Source: Desulfobacteraceae bacterium
GTDB taxonomy: Bacteria; Desulfobacterota; Desulfobacteria; Desulfobacterales; JALSRD01
Assembly (NCBI GenBank): GCA_027061725.1
Contig: JAMOVG010000248.1
Span: 1-35,568 of the forward strand
Direction of reading: 5' to 3'
Length of the DNA: 35,568 nt
The position numbers and the translations under genes are program-made. The notes beneath the pieces were generated by a model. The model searched no databases, was not told where the DNA came from, and saw only the letters and a list, made by a program, of their open reading frames with translations. Below are positions 1 to 8,151 of the stretch, piece after piece. Positions within the stretch are counted from its first letter, which is position 1; the number at the start of each line of letters is the position of its first letter.

Positions 1-408
<408 letters not shown>

Positions 409-822
409 TCAGCCGCGCTTGTTTCCCTTCAAAACGCCGCTGGCCAGAGAGATGCTCTTACGGCCGAAGGTCTCCAGGCAGGTGGCCAGTTCGTTCAGCG
501 GCATGTTTTTTCGTGAATTCAGTGCCTTGATGACGATCGGGAGGTTGACGCCGGAGATGACGTCGACCTTGCCCTCTTCGAGAAAAGAGTAGCTCAGGTT
601 GGAGGGCGTTCCGCCGAACATATCGGTCAGGATCAGCACCCCCTCGTGCTGGTTGACCTGCTTGATGCCGTCCTGGATCTTGCGCCGCAGCTCCTCGGCG
701 CTCTGGTTCAGGTCGATGGAAACCGGTACGATGGACTCGGGCCGGCGCCCGAGAATCGATTCGGCGGCATTGAACAATGCCTGGGCCAGATCCCTGTGGG
801 TGACGATTACCAGTCCGATCAT
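409..822 (-). CDS. PTS system mannose/fructose-type EIIA domain protein (stand-alone)
   Basis: A 137-residue protein of the EIIA-Man fold, beginning MIGLVIVTHRDLA. His9 in VTHRD matches the phosphorylated histidine of this family; the segments ILTDMFGGTPSN and GVNLPIVIKAL are also family hallmarks. I chose the ATG at 822 rather than the upstream in-frame start at 903 because the alignment to the fold begins at MIGLV and GGGAG lies 10 nt upstream. No EIIB, EIIC or EIID follows; gap comes next. It is therefore more likely a regulatory phosphoacceptor than part of a complete sugar permease in this locus. It takes the place that an NPr (HPr-like) gene occupies in the E. coli rpoN cluster. Its phosphodonor is not in the window. 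Confidence 0.9.
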   Translation of the reverse strand: MIGLVIVTHRDLAQALFNAAESILGRRPESIVPVSIDLNQSAEELRRKIQDGIKQVNQHEGVLILTDMFGGTPSNLSYSFLEEGKVDVISGVNLPIVIKALNSRKNMPLNELATCLETFGRKSISLASGVLKGNKRG

Positions 823-918
823 GTTGTGTGGGGTCTCCCATCCCCCTTTAGTTTTCGTTCGTCCGCGGGCCGTGCAGCCGCGGATGGGCATGCCTGACGC
901 CACCGGGGCGGCCGGCAG

Positions 919-1776
919 TCAAAGATTGATATCACGGTGGTGCAGCTCAATTTCGGAAACGCTGTTTTTCAGGTGACGGTACAGATTCTCCGCAATGGCC
1001 ACAGAGCGGTGCCGGCCGCCCGTGCAACCCACCCCGATGGTCAGGTACTTTTTCCCTTCCCGGCGGTAGAGCGGGAGCAGATAATCGAGCAGGTCGGCAT
1101 ATTTTGCAAGAAAAAGTTCCGTCTGGGGGTCTTCGAAGATGAATTTGCGCACCGCTTCGGAGCGGCCGTCCAGATCCCTCAGTTCAGCCGAAAAATACGG
1201 GTTTTTCAGGAAGCGCACGTCCGCCACCAGGTCGACATCCCCCGGAAGGCCGTACTTGAATCCAAAGGACAGCACCTGCACCCGCATCTCCGCCCCGGCG
1301 TTTCGTTTGCGGGCCAGGTCCTCCATTACCGCCCGCAGCTGATGAACGCTGTAATAGGACGTATCGATAATGCGTGAAGCCAGCGCCCGGATGGGCGCCA
1401 GCTGCACCTTCTCGAAACGGATGTTGTCGATCAGCCGGCGACTGCCCGACACGGGGTGCGGGCGACGCGTCTGGCTGAAACGATGCTGCAGGATGTCGTT
1501 CTCGGCCTCCAGGAAAACGACCTCCACGTCGTGGCCGGCCTTGCGCATCTCTTCCCATACGCCCGGAAATCGTTCCGTGAACCCCTTTTCGCGCATGTCC
1601 ATTACGAACGCGAAACCGGCCGCCTGCGGCTCATCGCTGCCCTGCAGGGCCATGAACTGCGACAGCAGCAGCACCGGCATGTTGTCGACACAATAGTACC
1701 CGGCGTCTTCCAGGGCCGCCATGGCGGTGTGCTTGCCGGCCCCCGAACAGCCCGTGATGATGATGAGTTCGGTCAC
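919..1776 (-). CDS. rapZ: RapZ-family nucleotide-binding RNase adapter protein
   Basis: A 285-residue protein, the usual length of RapZ/YvcJ. A Walker A motif, GCSGAGKHT, lies at residues 9-17, and the C-terminal domain carries the family signature GVGCTGGRHRSVAIAE. In E. coli RapZ directs RNase E to the GlmZ small RNA and so tunes glucosamine-6-phosphate synthesis for cell-envelope precursors; whether it acts on an RNA here is unknown. The start is GTG at 1776 with only a weak purine stretch upstream. It sits 64 bp after ptsN and 96 bp before the EIIA gene, the conserved rpoN-hpf-ptsN-rapZ order. Confidence 0.95.
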   Translation of the reverse strand: MTELIIITGCSGAGKHTAMAALEDAGYYCVDNMPVLLLSQFMALQGSDEPQAAGFAFVMDMREKGFTERFPGVWEEMRKAGHDVEVVFLEAENDILQHRFSQTRRPHPVSGSRRLIDNIRFEKVQLAPIRALASRIIDTSYYSVHQLRAVMEDLARKRNAGAEMRVQVLSFGFKYGLPGDVDLVADVRFLKNPYFSAELRDLDGRSEAVRKFIFEDPQTELFLAKYADLLDYLLPLYRREGKKYLTIGVGCTGGRHRSVAIAENLYRHLKNSVSEIELHHRDINL

Positions 1777-1840
1777 TTTTACTTCAGATAGAAAGAGGCC
1801 GTACCGGAGAGCGGCAGGCCTCCCGATCGCCTCTCATAGG

Positions 1841-2299
1841 TTAAAATTCTTCATCGTGCTCCTCGATGATGGTGTAGACCGCGTCGGCACTGCCGGCCTT
1901 GAGCAGCCGTTGCCGGAAGGGGTCGTCCTTGAGGATGCGCGATATCCTGGCCAGCATCTTGAGGTGCAGGCCGGTGGAGTTCTCCGGCGTGATCAGCAGG
2001 AAAAAGATGTGGGTGGGACGGCCGTCAATGGATTCGAAATCGACGCCCCGGCGGCTGAGGCCGAATCCCAGCACCAGGCTGTCCAGGTTCTTGAGTTTGC
2101 CGTGGGGAATGCCGATGCCGCCCCCGATTCCCGTGCTGCCCAGGCGCTCCCGCTCGATGAGTACATCCACGAGCTGCTGCTCGTCGACCCCGGCGATGGG
2201 GGCCACGGGACCCACCAGCTCCCGGATGACCCCTTCCTTGTCGCTGGATTTCAGGCCGACGATGATGGCTTCTTTCTTCAGGGCGTCCAGAATTTTCAT
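1841..2299 (-). CDS. ptsN: Nitrogen-regulatory PTS protein EIIA-Ntr
   Basis: A 152-residue cytoplasmic EIIA domain of the fructose/Ntr type. The phosphorylatable histidine is His66 in GIGIPHGKL, and upstream ERERLGSTGIGGG is the standard loop of this family. EIIA-Ntr is the terminal phosphoacceptor of the nitrogen PTS and in other bacteria controls potassium transport, stress responses and envelope functions by binding partners. The gene lies 99 bp after hpf and 64 bp before rapZ, as in most proteobacterial rpoN clusters. The ATG at 2299 matches the family N-terminus, but its ribosome binding site is weak. Confidence 0.95.
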   Translation of the reverse strand: MKILDALKKEAIIVGLKSSDKEGVIRELVGPVAPIAGVDEQQLVDVLIERERLGSTGIGGGIGIPHGKLKNLDSLVLGFGLSRRGVDFESIDGRPTHIFFLLITPENSTGLHLKMLARISRILKDDPFRQRLLKAGSADAVYTIIEEHDEEF

Positions 2300-2398
2300 A
2301 AGAGTATCATTCGGGGGCTGCGTGTCGTGTGTTTGCCGTTGCGCCGATCCCTTTCATTGGTCGGCGGCGCAGGCAGGACTGCCGTGAGATCCCGTCGT

Positions 2399-2929
2399 CT
2401 ATCCGCGCGGCTGGATCAGGCCGTAATCGCCGTCCTTACGCCGGTAAAGCACATTTACCCGGTTGGTGCGGGCGTTGGTGAACACCAGGAAACTGTCGTC
2501 GATGAGTTCCATCTGCATGGCGGCCTCCTCGACATCCATGGGTTTGTAGTCGATGTTCTTGATGCGGATGCGCGGTTCACGCTCCTCTGTGCTGAACTGG
2601 CCCTCGGCCGCCATCTCCTTGAGGCTGGCTCTGGCGCCGCTGCGGCGGCTGCGGACCTTTTCGCGGTTTTTCTTGATCTGCTTCTCCAGCTTGTCCAGGG
2701 CCATGTCGATGGCCGAATACATATCTTCGGTCTCTTCCTTGCCGATGACGGCAATGCGGTCTCCGGTGAGATTGATTTCGGCGATATGGCGAAATTTTTC
2801 CACCGAGAGCACCACATTGGCCTCCGCCGGGTTGTCCAGATATTTATCGAAACGGTCGAGTTTGCTGCTGACGTATGCCTTCAAAGTTTCCGAGGGGTCA
2901 AGATTTTTAAAGGTTACCGACGTCTGCAT
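2399..2929 (-). CDS. hpf: Ribosome hibernation promoting factor, long form
   Basis: A 176-residue protein with an N-terminal S30AE domain (about residues 1-100, beginning MQTSVTFKNLDPS) and a C-terminal dimerisation domain (about 115-176: IRIKNIDYKPMDVEEA, then LVFTNARTNRVNVLYRRKDG). Long HPF pairs idle 70S ribosomes into 100S dimers by itself, unlike the short HPF of E. coli. Two in-frame ATGs exist. AAGGAG directly abuts the first (2938) but lies 9 nt before the second (2929), so I chose 2929. It is located between rpoN and ptsN. Confidence 0.93.
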   Translation of the reverse strand: MQTSVTFKNLDPSETLKAYVSSKLDRFDKYLDNPAEANVVLSVEKFRHIAEINLTGDRIAVIGKEETEDMYSAIDMALDKLEKQIKKNREKVRSRRSGARASLKEMAAEGQFSTEEREPRIRIKNIDYKPMDVEEAAMQMELIDDSFLVFTNARTNRVNVLYRRKDGDYGLIQPRG

Positions 2930-3028
2930 ACCTCTCATCTCCTTTTTTCGGTATTGTTCAGATGGTGGAAGTAGGTTCGGCTGAAAGCGCGGCCCCTTTT
3001 GCAGGCCGGCGGTCGAGAGGCCGGTCCG

Positions 3029-4459
3029 TCAATACTGCCTCCGCTTGCTTGACGGCAGCACCTTGAGCATCTCGCGGTACTTGGCCACCGTGCGGCGGGC
3101 AATGTTGATGTTGTATTTCTTGAGGATTTCGGAGATCTGGTTGTCGCTGTACGGCTTGCGGCTGTTCTCATTTTCGATGATCTGGCGGATCAGGTCCTGT
3201 ACGCTCACCGACGCCACGGCGCCGCCCTGAACGCGGCTGATGGCGCTGTTGAAGAAGAATTTGAGCTCGAAGATGCCCTGGGGACAGTGAACATACTTGT
3301 TGGTCGTCACCCGGCTGATGGTCGATTCGTGCATGCCGATGTCCTCGGCCACATTGCGCAGCACCATGGGCTTGAGGTAGGCCACGCCCTTTTCGAAAAA
3401 TTCGCGCTGGAACTTGAGGATGCTTTCCATCACGCGGTAGATGGTCTTCTGGCGCTGATGGATGCTGCGGATCAGCCAGGTGGCCGAACGCATCTTTTCC
3501 TGCATGTACTCCTTGGCGCTGTCCGAAAGCTTGCCGTTCTGGCTCAGTGCCCGACGGTAGTAGGAGTTGACCTTCAGCCGCGGCATGCCGTTGTCGTTGA
3601 GCCAGATGACGAATTCGTTGTCCATCTTGTAGACATAGATGTCCGGGATGATGTGCTGGGCTTCCTCCTCGCTGAAAAGCCGCCCCGGCTTGGGCTCCAG
3701 CCGCTTGATGATTTCCACCGCGGCCACGATTTCCTTCATGTCCTTTTTCAGGGCACGGCTGAGGGCCTTGAAGTTGCGGTTTTGCAGGTGATTGAGGTGA
3801 TTCTCGATGATGTCCACCACCAGGGTGTCGTCCAAGCCCAGGTGGCGGGCCTGCAGCAGCAGGCACTCCCTGAGGTCCCGGGCGCACACGCCGATGGGAT
3901 CGAAAGTTTGCATGACCTTCAGGAAATCTTCCACCTCCGCGGGTTCGCACTGCGCGTTTTCGGCGATATCCTCAATGGAGGTGTCCAGGTAGCCGTCCGA
4001 GTTGAGATTCCCGATGATCAGGCTGCCGATGGTCTCTTCCTTTTCACCGGGCGCGGTCATCAGCAGCTGCCACAGGAGGTGGTCCTGGAGCGATTCGCGC
4101 CGGGCGATGAACGACTCGTAACTGGGCGCCTCATGACGTTCGATCTCGTAACTGGTCCGCCCCGGGGAGTTGTACTCGTCGATGTAGTTGCTCCAGTCAA
4201 TGTCGTCGGGGATGCGCTCCTCGATCTTGACTTCCTCTACAGTGGAGGCGTTTTCTTCCGAGGACTCGACGACTTCGGGCTGCTCGGCGGCGACAGTTTC
4301 CTGCACCTCTTCAAGAACCGGGTTCTCCTCCAGTTCCTGGCGGATGGCATCAACCAATTCCAGCCTGGAGAGCTGCAGCAGCTTGATGGCCATCTGCAGT
4401 TGCGGGGTCATGATGAGCTGTTGCGTCAGCTTCAGCTCTTGTCTCAGTTCAAGTGCCAT
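3029..4459 (-). CDS. rpoN: RNA polymerase sigma-54 factor
   Basis: A 476-residue sigma-54, a normal length. Region I is the glutamine- and leucine-rich start (ELRQELKLTQQLIMTPQLQ), followed by an acidic region II (about 55-90). The core-binding domain and the helix-turn-helix (HESTISRVTTNKYV) come next, and the RpoN box ARRTVAKYR lies at about 454-462 near the C-terminus. It directs polymerase to -24/-12 promoters that need an enhancer-binding ATPase. The stop of lptB lies only 6 bp upstream of its ATG, so the two are very likely cotranscribed. Confidence 0.98.
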   Translation of the reverse strand: MALELRQELKLTQQLIMTPQLQMAIKLLQLSRLELVDAIRQELEENPVLEEVQETVAAEQPEVVESSEENASTVEEVKIEERIPDDIDWSNYIDEYNSPGRTSYEIERHEAPSYESFIARRESLQDHLLWQLLMTAPGEKEETIGSLIIGNLNSDGYLDTSIEDIAENAQCEPAEVEDFLKVMQTFDPIGVCARDLRECLLLQARHLGLDDTLVVDIIENHLNHLQNRNFKALSRALKKDMKEIVAAVEIIKRLEPKPGRLFSEEEAQHIIPDIYVYKMDNEFVIWLNDNGMPRLKVNSYYRRALSQNGKLSDSAKEYMQEKMRSATWLIRSIHQRQKTIYRVMESILKFQREFFEKGVAYLKPMVLRNVAEDIGMHESTISRVTTNKYVHCPQGIFELKFFFNSAISRVQGGAVASVSVQDLIRQIIENENSRKPYSDNQISEILKKYNINIARRTVAKYREMLKVLPSSKRRQY

Positions 4460-4465
4460 GTCGTC

Positions 4466-5191
4466 TCAGTGCAAACAGAATTCGTCTCCCAGGTAAATAC
4501 GGCGGGCGATCTCGCTGGACGCGATTGTTTCCGGCGAGCCCGCTTCGATGACCTCTCCGTTGTTCAGGATGTAGGCCCGGTCACAGACTTCCAGGGTTTC
4601 CCGGACGTTGTGATCGGAGATCAAGATCCCGATCCTGCGGTCTTTCAGGTGCCCGATGATAGCCTTGATGTCGATGACCGCCAGTGGGTCGATGCCGGCA
4701 AAAGGCTCGTCGAGCAGGATGAAAGCCGGATTGGTTGCCAGCGCCCGCGATATCTCCAGGCGCCGGCGCTCACCCCCGGACAGCACACTGGCCTTCTGGT
4801 CCGACAGGCGGATGATGCCCAGTTCCTCCAGTAGGGTGTCCGCCCGCCGGTTGATCTCATCTCGGGAAAGTTTCATGCTCTCAAGAATGGCCGTGATGTT
4901 CTGTTTCACGGTCAATTTCCTGAAAACCGAGTTCTCCTGGGGCAGATACCCGATGCCCTTGCGGGCCCGGATATGCATGGGATAGTCTGTTATGTCCTCA
5001 TCGTCAAGAAAGACTTTCCCGTCGTTGGGGTGGATCATGCCGATGGCCATGTAGAAGGTGGTGGTCTTGCCGGCGCCGTTGGGCCCCAGCAGTCCCACTA
5101 CTTCTCCACTGCCCACGTGTATGCTGACATCGTTGACCACCTTGCGGCCGCCGTAAATTTTAACTAGGTTATCGAGGGATAGTTTTGCCAC
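4466..5191 (-). CDS. lptB: LPS export ABC transporter ATP-binding protein LptB
   Basis: A 241-residue ABC ATPase that drives extraction of LPS from the inner membrane with LptF and LptG. Walker A GPNGAGKT is at residues 36-43, the LptB-typical Q-loop segment GYLPQENSVFRKLTV at 81-95, the signature LSGGE at 137-141 and Walker B FILLDEP at 157-163, followed by AGIDPLAV and the H-loop ISDHNVRETL. The start is GTG at 5191 with a weak ribosome binding site. It is separated from lptA by 29 bp and from rpoN by 6 bp. LptF and LptG are not in this window. Confidence 0.98.
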   Translation of the reverse strand: MAKLSLDNLVKIYGGRKVVNDVSIHVGSGEVVGLLGPNGAGKTTTFYMAIGMIHPNDGKVFLDDEDITDYPMHIRARKGIGYLPQENSVFRKLTVKQNITAILESMKLSRDEINRRADTLLEELGIIRLSDQKASVLSGGERRRLEISRALATNPAFILLDEPFAGIDPLAVIDIKAIIGHLKDRRIGILISDHNVRETLEVCDRAYILNNGEVIEAGSPETIASSEIARRIYLGDEFCLH

Positions 5192-5220
5192 TGGATCCGC
5201 CGCGGACAGAAAAGCGCGCC

Positions 5221-5850
5221 CTATTGTTTCTTTTTCTCGTCGCCCCCGGTGATGCCGGCAGGATCGACCGTTTCGGAGAAAAACACCGCCTCTACGCGCT
5301 GCTTGCCGCGGCGCTGGACTGTGATGCGGTTGGAGCGTCGGTTGAAAGTGATTTTTTCCCCCGCGACGAAATTGGCCCCCTCGCTGATCTTGGCTTGCTT
5401 TCCGGTCAGGATAATCTCCCCGGTGCCCGGCGTGTACTGGGCCTTGTCGGCCACGGCGATGCGCTCGTCTATCTTGATGATCACATTGCCCTGGGCCACG
5501 ATTTTCTTGATGGACTCCTGGCCCCCCTTCTTCTGGCCCTTTTTTTTGCTTTTGCCAGGAGCGTCCATGCCGCCCTGGTAGTAGATCTTGAGCCGATCCG
5601 AAGAGATGGTCGTATTTCCCTGACGCACGTGCACATTTCCTATGAATTCCACCAGGTTCTGCTTGGGCTGCGATTCCAGCCGATCCGAGGTGATGTGGAT
5701 CTTCTGCGCTTCCCGGGTCTTGTCGGCGGTGATGGGCTTCTGGTCCGCTCCGACGGCCACGGGCATCGCCATGGCCAAAAGCAGCAGCAGCGCCCCCGCG
5801 GCGACTGTCTTTATTTTCGTCAGGTTGCGGTCAAAGCTTGAACTTCCCAC
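5221..5850 (-). CDS. lptA: Periplasmic LPS transport protein LptA (OstA-like)
   Basis: A 209-residue exported protein. A signal peptide with hydrophobic core GALLLLLAMAMPVAVGA (about residues 19-35) precedes a beta-jellyroll OstA/LptA domain recognisable by ITSDRLESQPKQNLVEFIG, GNVHVRQGNTTISSDRL and YTPGTGEIILTGKQA. It forms the periplasmic bridge that carries LPS from LptC to the outer membrane. A lysine-rich insert (KSKKKGQKKGGQ, about 116-127) interrupts the jellyroll and is unusual. The GTG start at 5850 has GAGGGG 7 nt upstream and overlaps the end of lptC by 20 bp, which suggests translational coupling. Confidence 0.93.
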   Translation of the reverse strand: MGSSSFDRNLTKIKTVAAGALLLLLAMAMPVAVGADQKPITADKTREAQKIHITSDRLESQPKQNLVEFIGNVHVRQGNTTISSDRLKIYYQGGMDAPGKSKKKGQKKGGQESIKKIVAQGNVIIKIDERIAVADKAQYTPGTGEIILTGKQAKISEGANFVAGEKITFNRRSNRITVQRRGKQRVEAVFFSETVDPAGITGGDEKKKQ

Positions 5851-6409
5851 TTAGAAACCCCTCTATGTTGCCGTTGAAATGGGTCGTGTTGGATTTCAGA
5901 TCGAAATACAGGGAGTCGGCCATGAGGTGCGAAAGGTCGTCTGAAATCAGCACGGGCTCATGGGTGAAAACCAGGCGCTTTTTGTGGCGGTAGCGCAGCA
6001 TATCGGTCTCCAGGGTGAAATTCTGGTATTGCAGGATCACGTTCCCCATGACGTCGATGTCGTTGGTGCTGGCCCGCAGAAAGCCCTTGTCAGCGGTCAG
6101 GTATGCCTTCTGGCCGTCCTTCATGTAAAAGATCACCGCGACGTCCTGCAGGATGACCTTCTGCCCGTTTTCAACGACTTCGGCCGACTGGGCGTCCAAG
6201 CTCCACTGCACCACGCCGTCCTTGGTGGAAACGTGGTGAACCTTGCCGATGGAGATGTCGGCCTTGGATTCCACCGGCGCGATTTCCGCCTCCTCGGTCG
6301 ATTCAGGGGTGCGGTAGGTGAGAAAGATGGCGGTCACACCGCCGACGATGGTGATCATCACCACGATCAGCGCGACGCGCAGCTTTCTGGATACACTGAT
6401 GTAGGTCAT
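5831..6409 (-). CDS. lptC: LPS export system protein LptC
   Basis: A 192-residue bitopic inner-membrane protein. One N-terminal membrane segment (about residues 12-31, VALIVVMITIVGGVTAIFL) is followed by a periplasmic LptA-like jellyroll containing ADISIGKVHHVSTKDG and LTADKGFLRASTNDIDVMGNV. It receives LPS from the LptBFG transporter and hands it to LptA. Its ATG overlaps the TGA of kdsC (ATGA, 6406-6409), and its end overlaps lptA by 20 bp, so kdsC, lptC and lptA form a tightly packed block. Confidence 0.93.
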   Translation of the reverse strand: MTYISVSRKLRVALIVVMITIVGGVTAIFLTYRTPESTEEAEIAPVESKADISIGKVHHVSTKDGVVQWSLDAQSAEVVENGQKVILQDVAVIFYMKDGQKAYLTADKGFLRASTNDIDVMGNVILQYQNFTLETDMLRYRHKKRLVFTHEPVLISDDLSHLMADSLYFDLKSNTTHFNGNIEGFLSGKFKL

Positions 6410-6924
6410 TGCAGAAAGATTCCTATGATATCATCCCAGCGCCCCTGGGCGTTGAGAATCGACTCGCATATTTCCCTAACGGCGCCCCGGCCCCCTTCGG
6501 CCCGAGTGACCAGATGCGCCCTGCGCTGCACCACGGGGTGCGCGTTGGCCACGGCGATGGCGAGCCCGACACGCCCCATCAGGGCAAGATCCGGCAGGTC
6601 GTCTCCCGCGAAGGCCATCTGCGGGGGCGTCAGCCCCGTTCGCGCGGAGAGGATCTCCACCACCGTGGTCTTGTCGGCCAGATCGTCGAAGAGCATTTCG
6701 ATGCCCAGTTCGCGGCATCGGTGCCGCAGGGCATCCGAGCATCGGCCGGTGGCAATGGCTGTCGGGATGCCCGCCCGCTGCAGCAGGCGGATTCCCAGCC
6801 CGTCCTTGACGTCGAAGCGCTTAATCTCCCGGCCCCTGCTGTCCAGTGTGATTTCACCGGTGGTCAGCACACCGTCGACATCCAGTATCAGCAGGCGCAC
6901 GGCCTTGAGAAGCTCGGAAATCAT
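6406..6924 (-). CDS. kdsC: 3-deoxy-D-manno-octulosonate-8-phosphate phosphatase
   Basis: A 172-residue HAD-superfamily phosphatase of the small, capless KdsC type. The nucleophile motif DVDGVL is at residues 15-20, the second motif lies around IATGRCSD, and AFAGDDLPDLALMGRVGLAIAVANAH is the conserved metal-binding and C-terminal part (quoted in two pieces: AFAGDDLPDLALM, then VGLAIAVANAH). It dephosphorylates Kdo-8-phosphate made by KdsA, giving free Kdo for the LPS inner core. The ATG at 6924 lacks a clear Shine-Dalgarno site. It follows kdsA by 96 bp on the same strand. Confidence 0.95.
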   Translation of the reverse strand: MISELLKAVRLLILDVDGVLTTGEITLDSRGREIKRFDVKDGLGIRLLQRAGIPTAIATGRCSDALRHRCRELGIEMLFDDLADKTTVVEILSARTGLTPPQMAFAGDDLPDLALMGRVGLAIAVANAHPVVQRRAHLVTRAEGGRGAVREICESILNAQGRWDDIIGIFLQ

Positions 6925-7020
6925 GATGCCGCGCCGGCCCGGTGTCGCCGTGGCGGCACCACCGCCTGTTGCCTTACAAGTATAATCATCATTGCCCCTT
7001 TGACAAATGCCGAAAAGGTG

Positions 7021-7872
7021 TCAACTGCCGAATGTCGGCTCTTCCCGGTGCAGGAGTTTGCGGATGGCCGTCAATTGGGCGAGCAGCGGCCCCACATCGT
7101 CAAGCCGCAGGGAATTGGGCCCGTCGCAAAGGGCCCTGTCGGGGTCGGGGTGCACTTCCATGAAGACCCCGTCGGCGCCGGCCGCCACGGCCGCCCGCGC
7201 CAGGGGCGCCGCGAATTCGCGCTGCCCCCCCGAACTGCTGCCTGCCCCGCCGGGCAGCTGGATGCTGTGGGTGGCGTCGAAAATCACCGGGCAGCCGGTC
7301 TGCTGCATGATGGCGATGCCGCGGAAATCCACCACCAGGTTGTTGTAGCCGAACATGGCGCCGCGTTCGGTGATCAAAATACGCCGGTTGCCCACCGATT
7401 CCGCCTTGGCCACCACGTTGGCCATGTCCCAGGGGGCCAGGAACTGCCCCTTTTTGATGTTTACCGGCCGGCCGGTGCGGGCGGTTTCCACGATCAGGTC
7501 GGTCTGCCGGCAGAGAAAGGCGGGGATCTGGATCACGTCCAGCACCTCGGCCGCCGGCGCCACCTGGGCAACGCTGTGCACGTCGGATATCACGGGAATA
7601 CCGAAGCGCTGCCGGATCTCGCCAAGCACGCTCAGCCCCTCTTCGGGACCGGGCCCCCGGAAGGATCGGATGGAGGTGCGGTTGGCCTTGTCGTAGGAGG
7701 CCTTGAAAATGAAAGGAAGGTCCATCCCGGCGGTCAGGTCCCGCAGGTACTCGGCGATGTGAAAAGTAATGTCGACGTCCTCGATGACGCAGGGGCCAGC
7801 GATCAGGAGCAGGGGCTGCCGCGCCCCAACCCGAAAATCACCGATACCTACACCGACTGTCTGCTGGCTCAT
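7021..7872 (-). CDS. kdsA: 3-deoxy-8-phosphooctulonate synthase
   Basis: A 283-residue DAHP-synthase-class enzyme that condenses phosphoenolpyruvate with arabinose-5-phosphate to Kdo-8-phosphate. Recognisable segments are LLIAGPCVIED near the N-terminus, FKASYDKANRTSIRSFRGPG, DVHSVAQVAPAAEVLDVIQ, PAFLCRQTDL and FDATHSIQLPGG. The reading frame is open to 7998, but the start at 7872 is preferred because the family match begins there and GGAGG lies about 10 nt upstream. It heads the minus-strand LPS/rpoN unit. A sigma-70-like promoter is visible about 80 bp upstream. Confidence 0.96.
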   Translation of the reverse strand: MSQQTVGVGIGDFRVGARQPLLLIAGPCVIEDVDITFHIAEYLRDLTAGMDLPFIFKASYDKANRTSIRSFRGPGPEEGLSVLGEIRQRFGIPVISDVHSVAQVAPAAEVLDVIQIPAFLCRQTDLIVETARTGRPVNIKKGQFLAPWDMANVVAKAESVGNRRILITERGAMFGYNNLVVDFRGIAIMQQTGCPVIFDATHSIQLPGGAGSSSGGQREFAAPLARAAVAAGADGVFMEVHPDPDRALCDGPNSLRLDDVGPLLAQLTAIRKLLHREEPTFGS

Positions 7873-7951
7873 GAATTTCCCGCCTCCGATAGCTCTTAAA
7901 CCGGTTCCCGCGCCGCCCGCAAACCCCCGCGAGCCCGCTGTTTTGGCTTCA

Positions 7952-7980
7952 TATTTATCCCGCAGGCGTTGAAAAGTCAA
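7952..7980 (-). promoter_or_regulatory. Candidate sigma-70-type promoter for kdsA and the downstream cluster
   Basis: On the minus strand, TTGACT (7975-7980) is followed after 17 bp by TAAATA (7952-7957). The -35 box is 5/6 to consensus and the spacing ideal; the -10 box is only a partial match. It lies about 80 bp upstream of the chosen kdsA start, in the kdsA/M23-peptidase divergent gap. It is a pattern match only. Confidence 0.45.
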
Positions 7981-8006
7981 GAAACGAAAAAACCCCAAAT
8001 CAGGCC

Positions 8007-8035
8007 TTGATTACCCTCTTTATTGTTGTTATTGT
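8007..8035 (+). promoter_or_regulatory. Candidate promoter for the M23 peptidase-recA unit
   Basis: TTGATT (8007-8012), a 17-bp spacer and TATTGT (8030-8035) lie within a T-rich stretch that includes the near-repeat TTATTGTTG. Both boxes match the sigma-70 consensus at 4 of 6 positions. It is about 115 bp upstream of the chosen TTG start. The evidence is weak but this is the only reasonable match on this strand in the gap. Confidence 0.3.
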
Positions 8036-8151
8036 TGCCATTCTTATTTCCACCCGGAGACACCCATTTCGTGTGCGAGTCGGCTTCGCGGGCGGATTTC
8101 ACACCAGTGCCGGGACCTTCCCGCCGCGGCCGCACGGAGGAGTTGAAAAGA

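Noticed and set aside
1721-2974. 417-codon plus-strand open frame opposite ptsN and hpf
   Set aside because: Runs across two known genes and their gaps on the other strand; no recognisable protein features.
3287-4834. 515-codon plus-strand open frame opposite rpoN and lptB
   Set aside because: It spans two well-supported genes on the other strand and its translation has shadow-like composition, with no motif or ribosome site.
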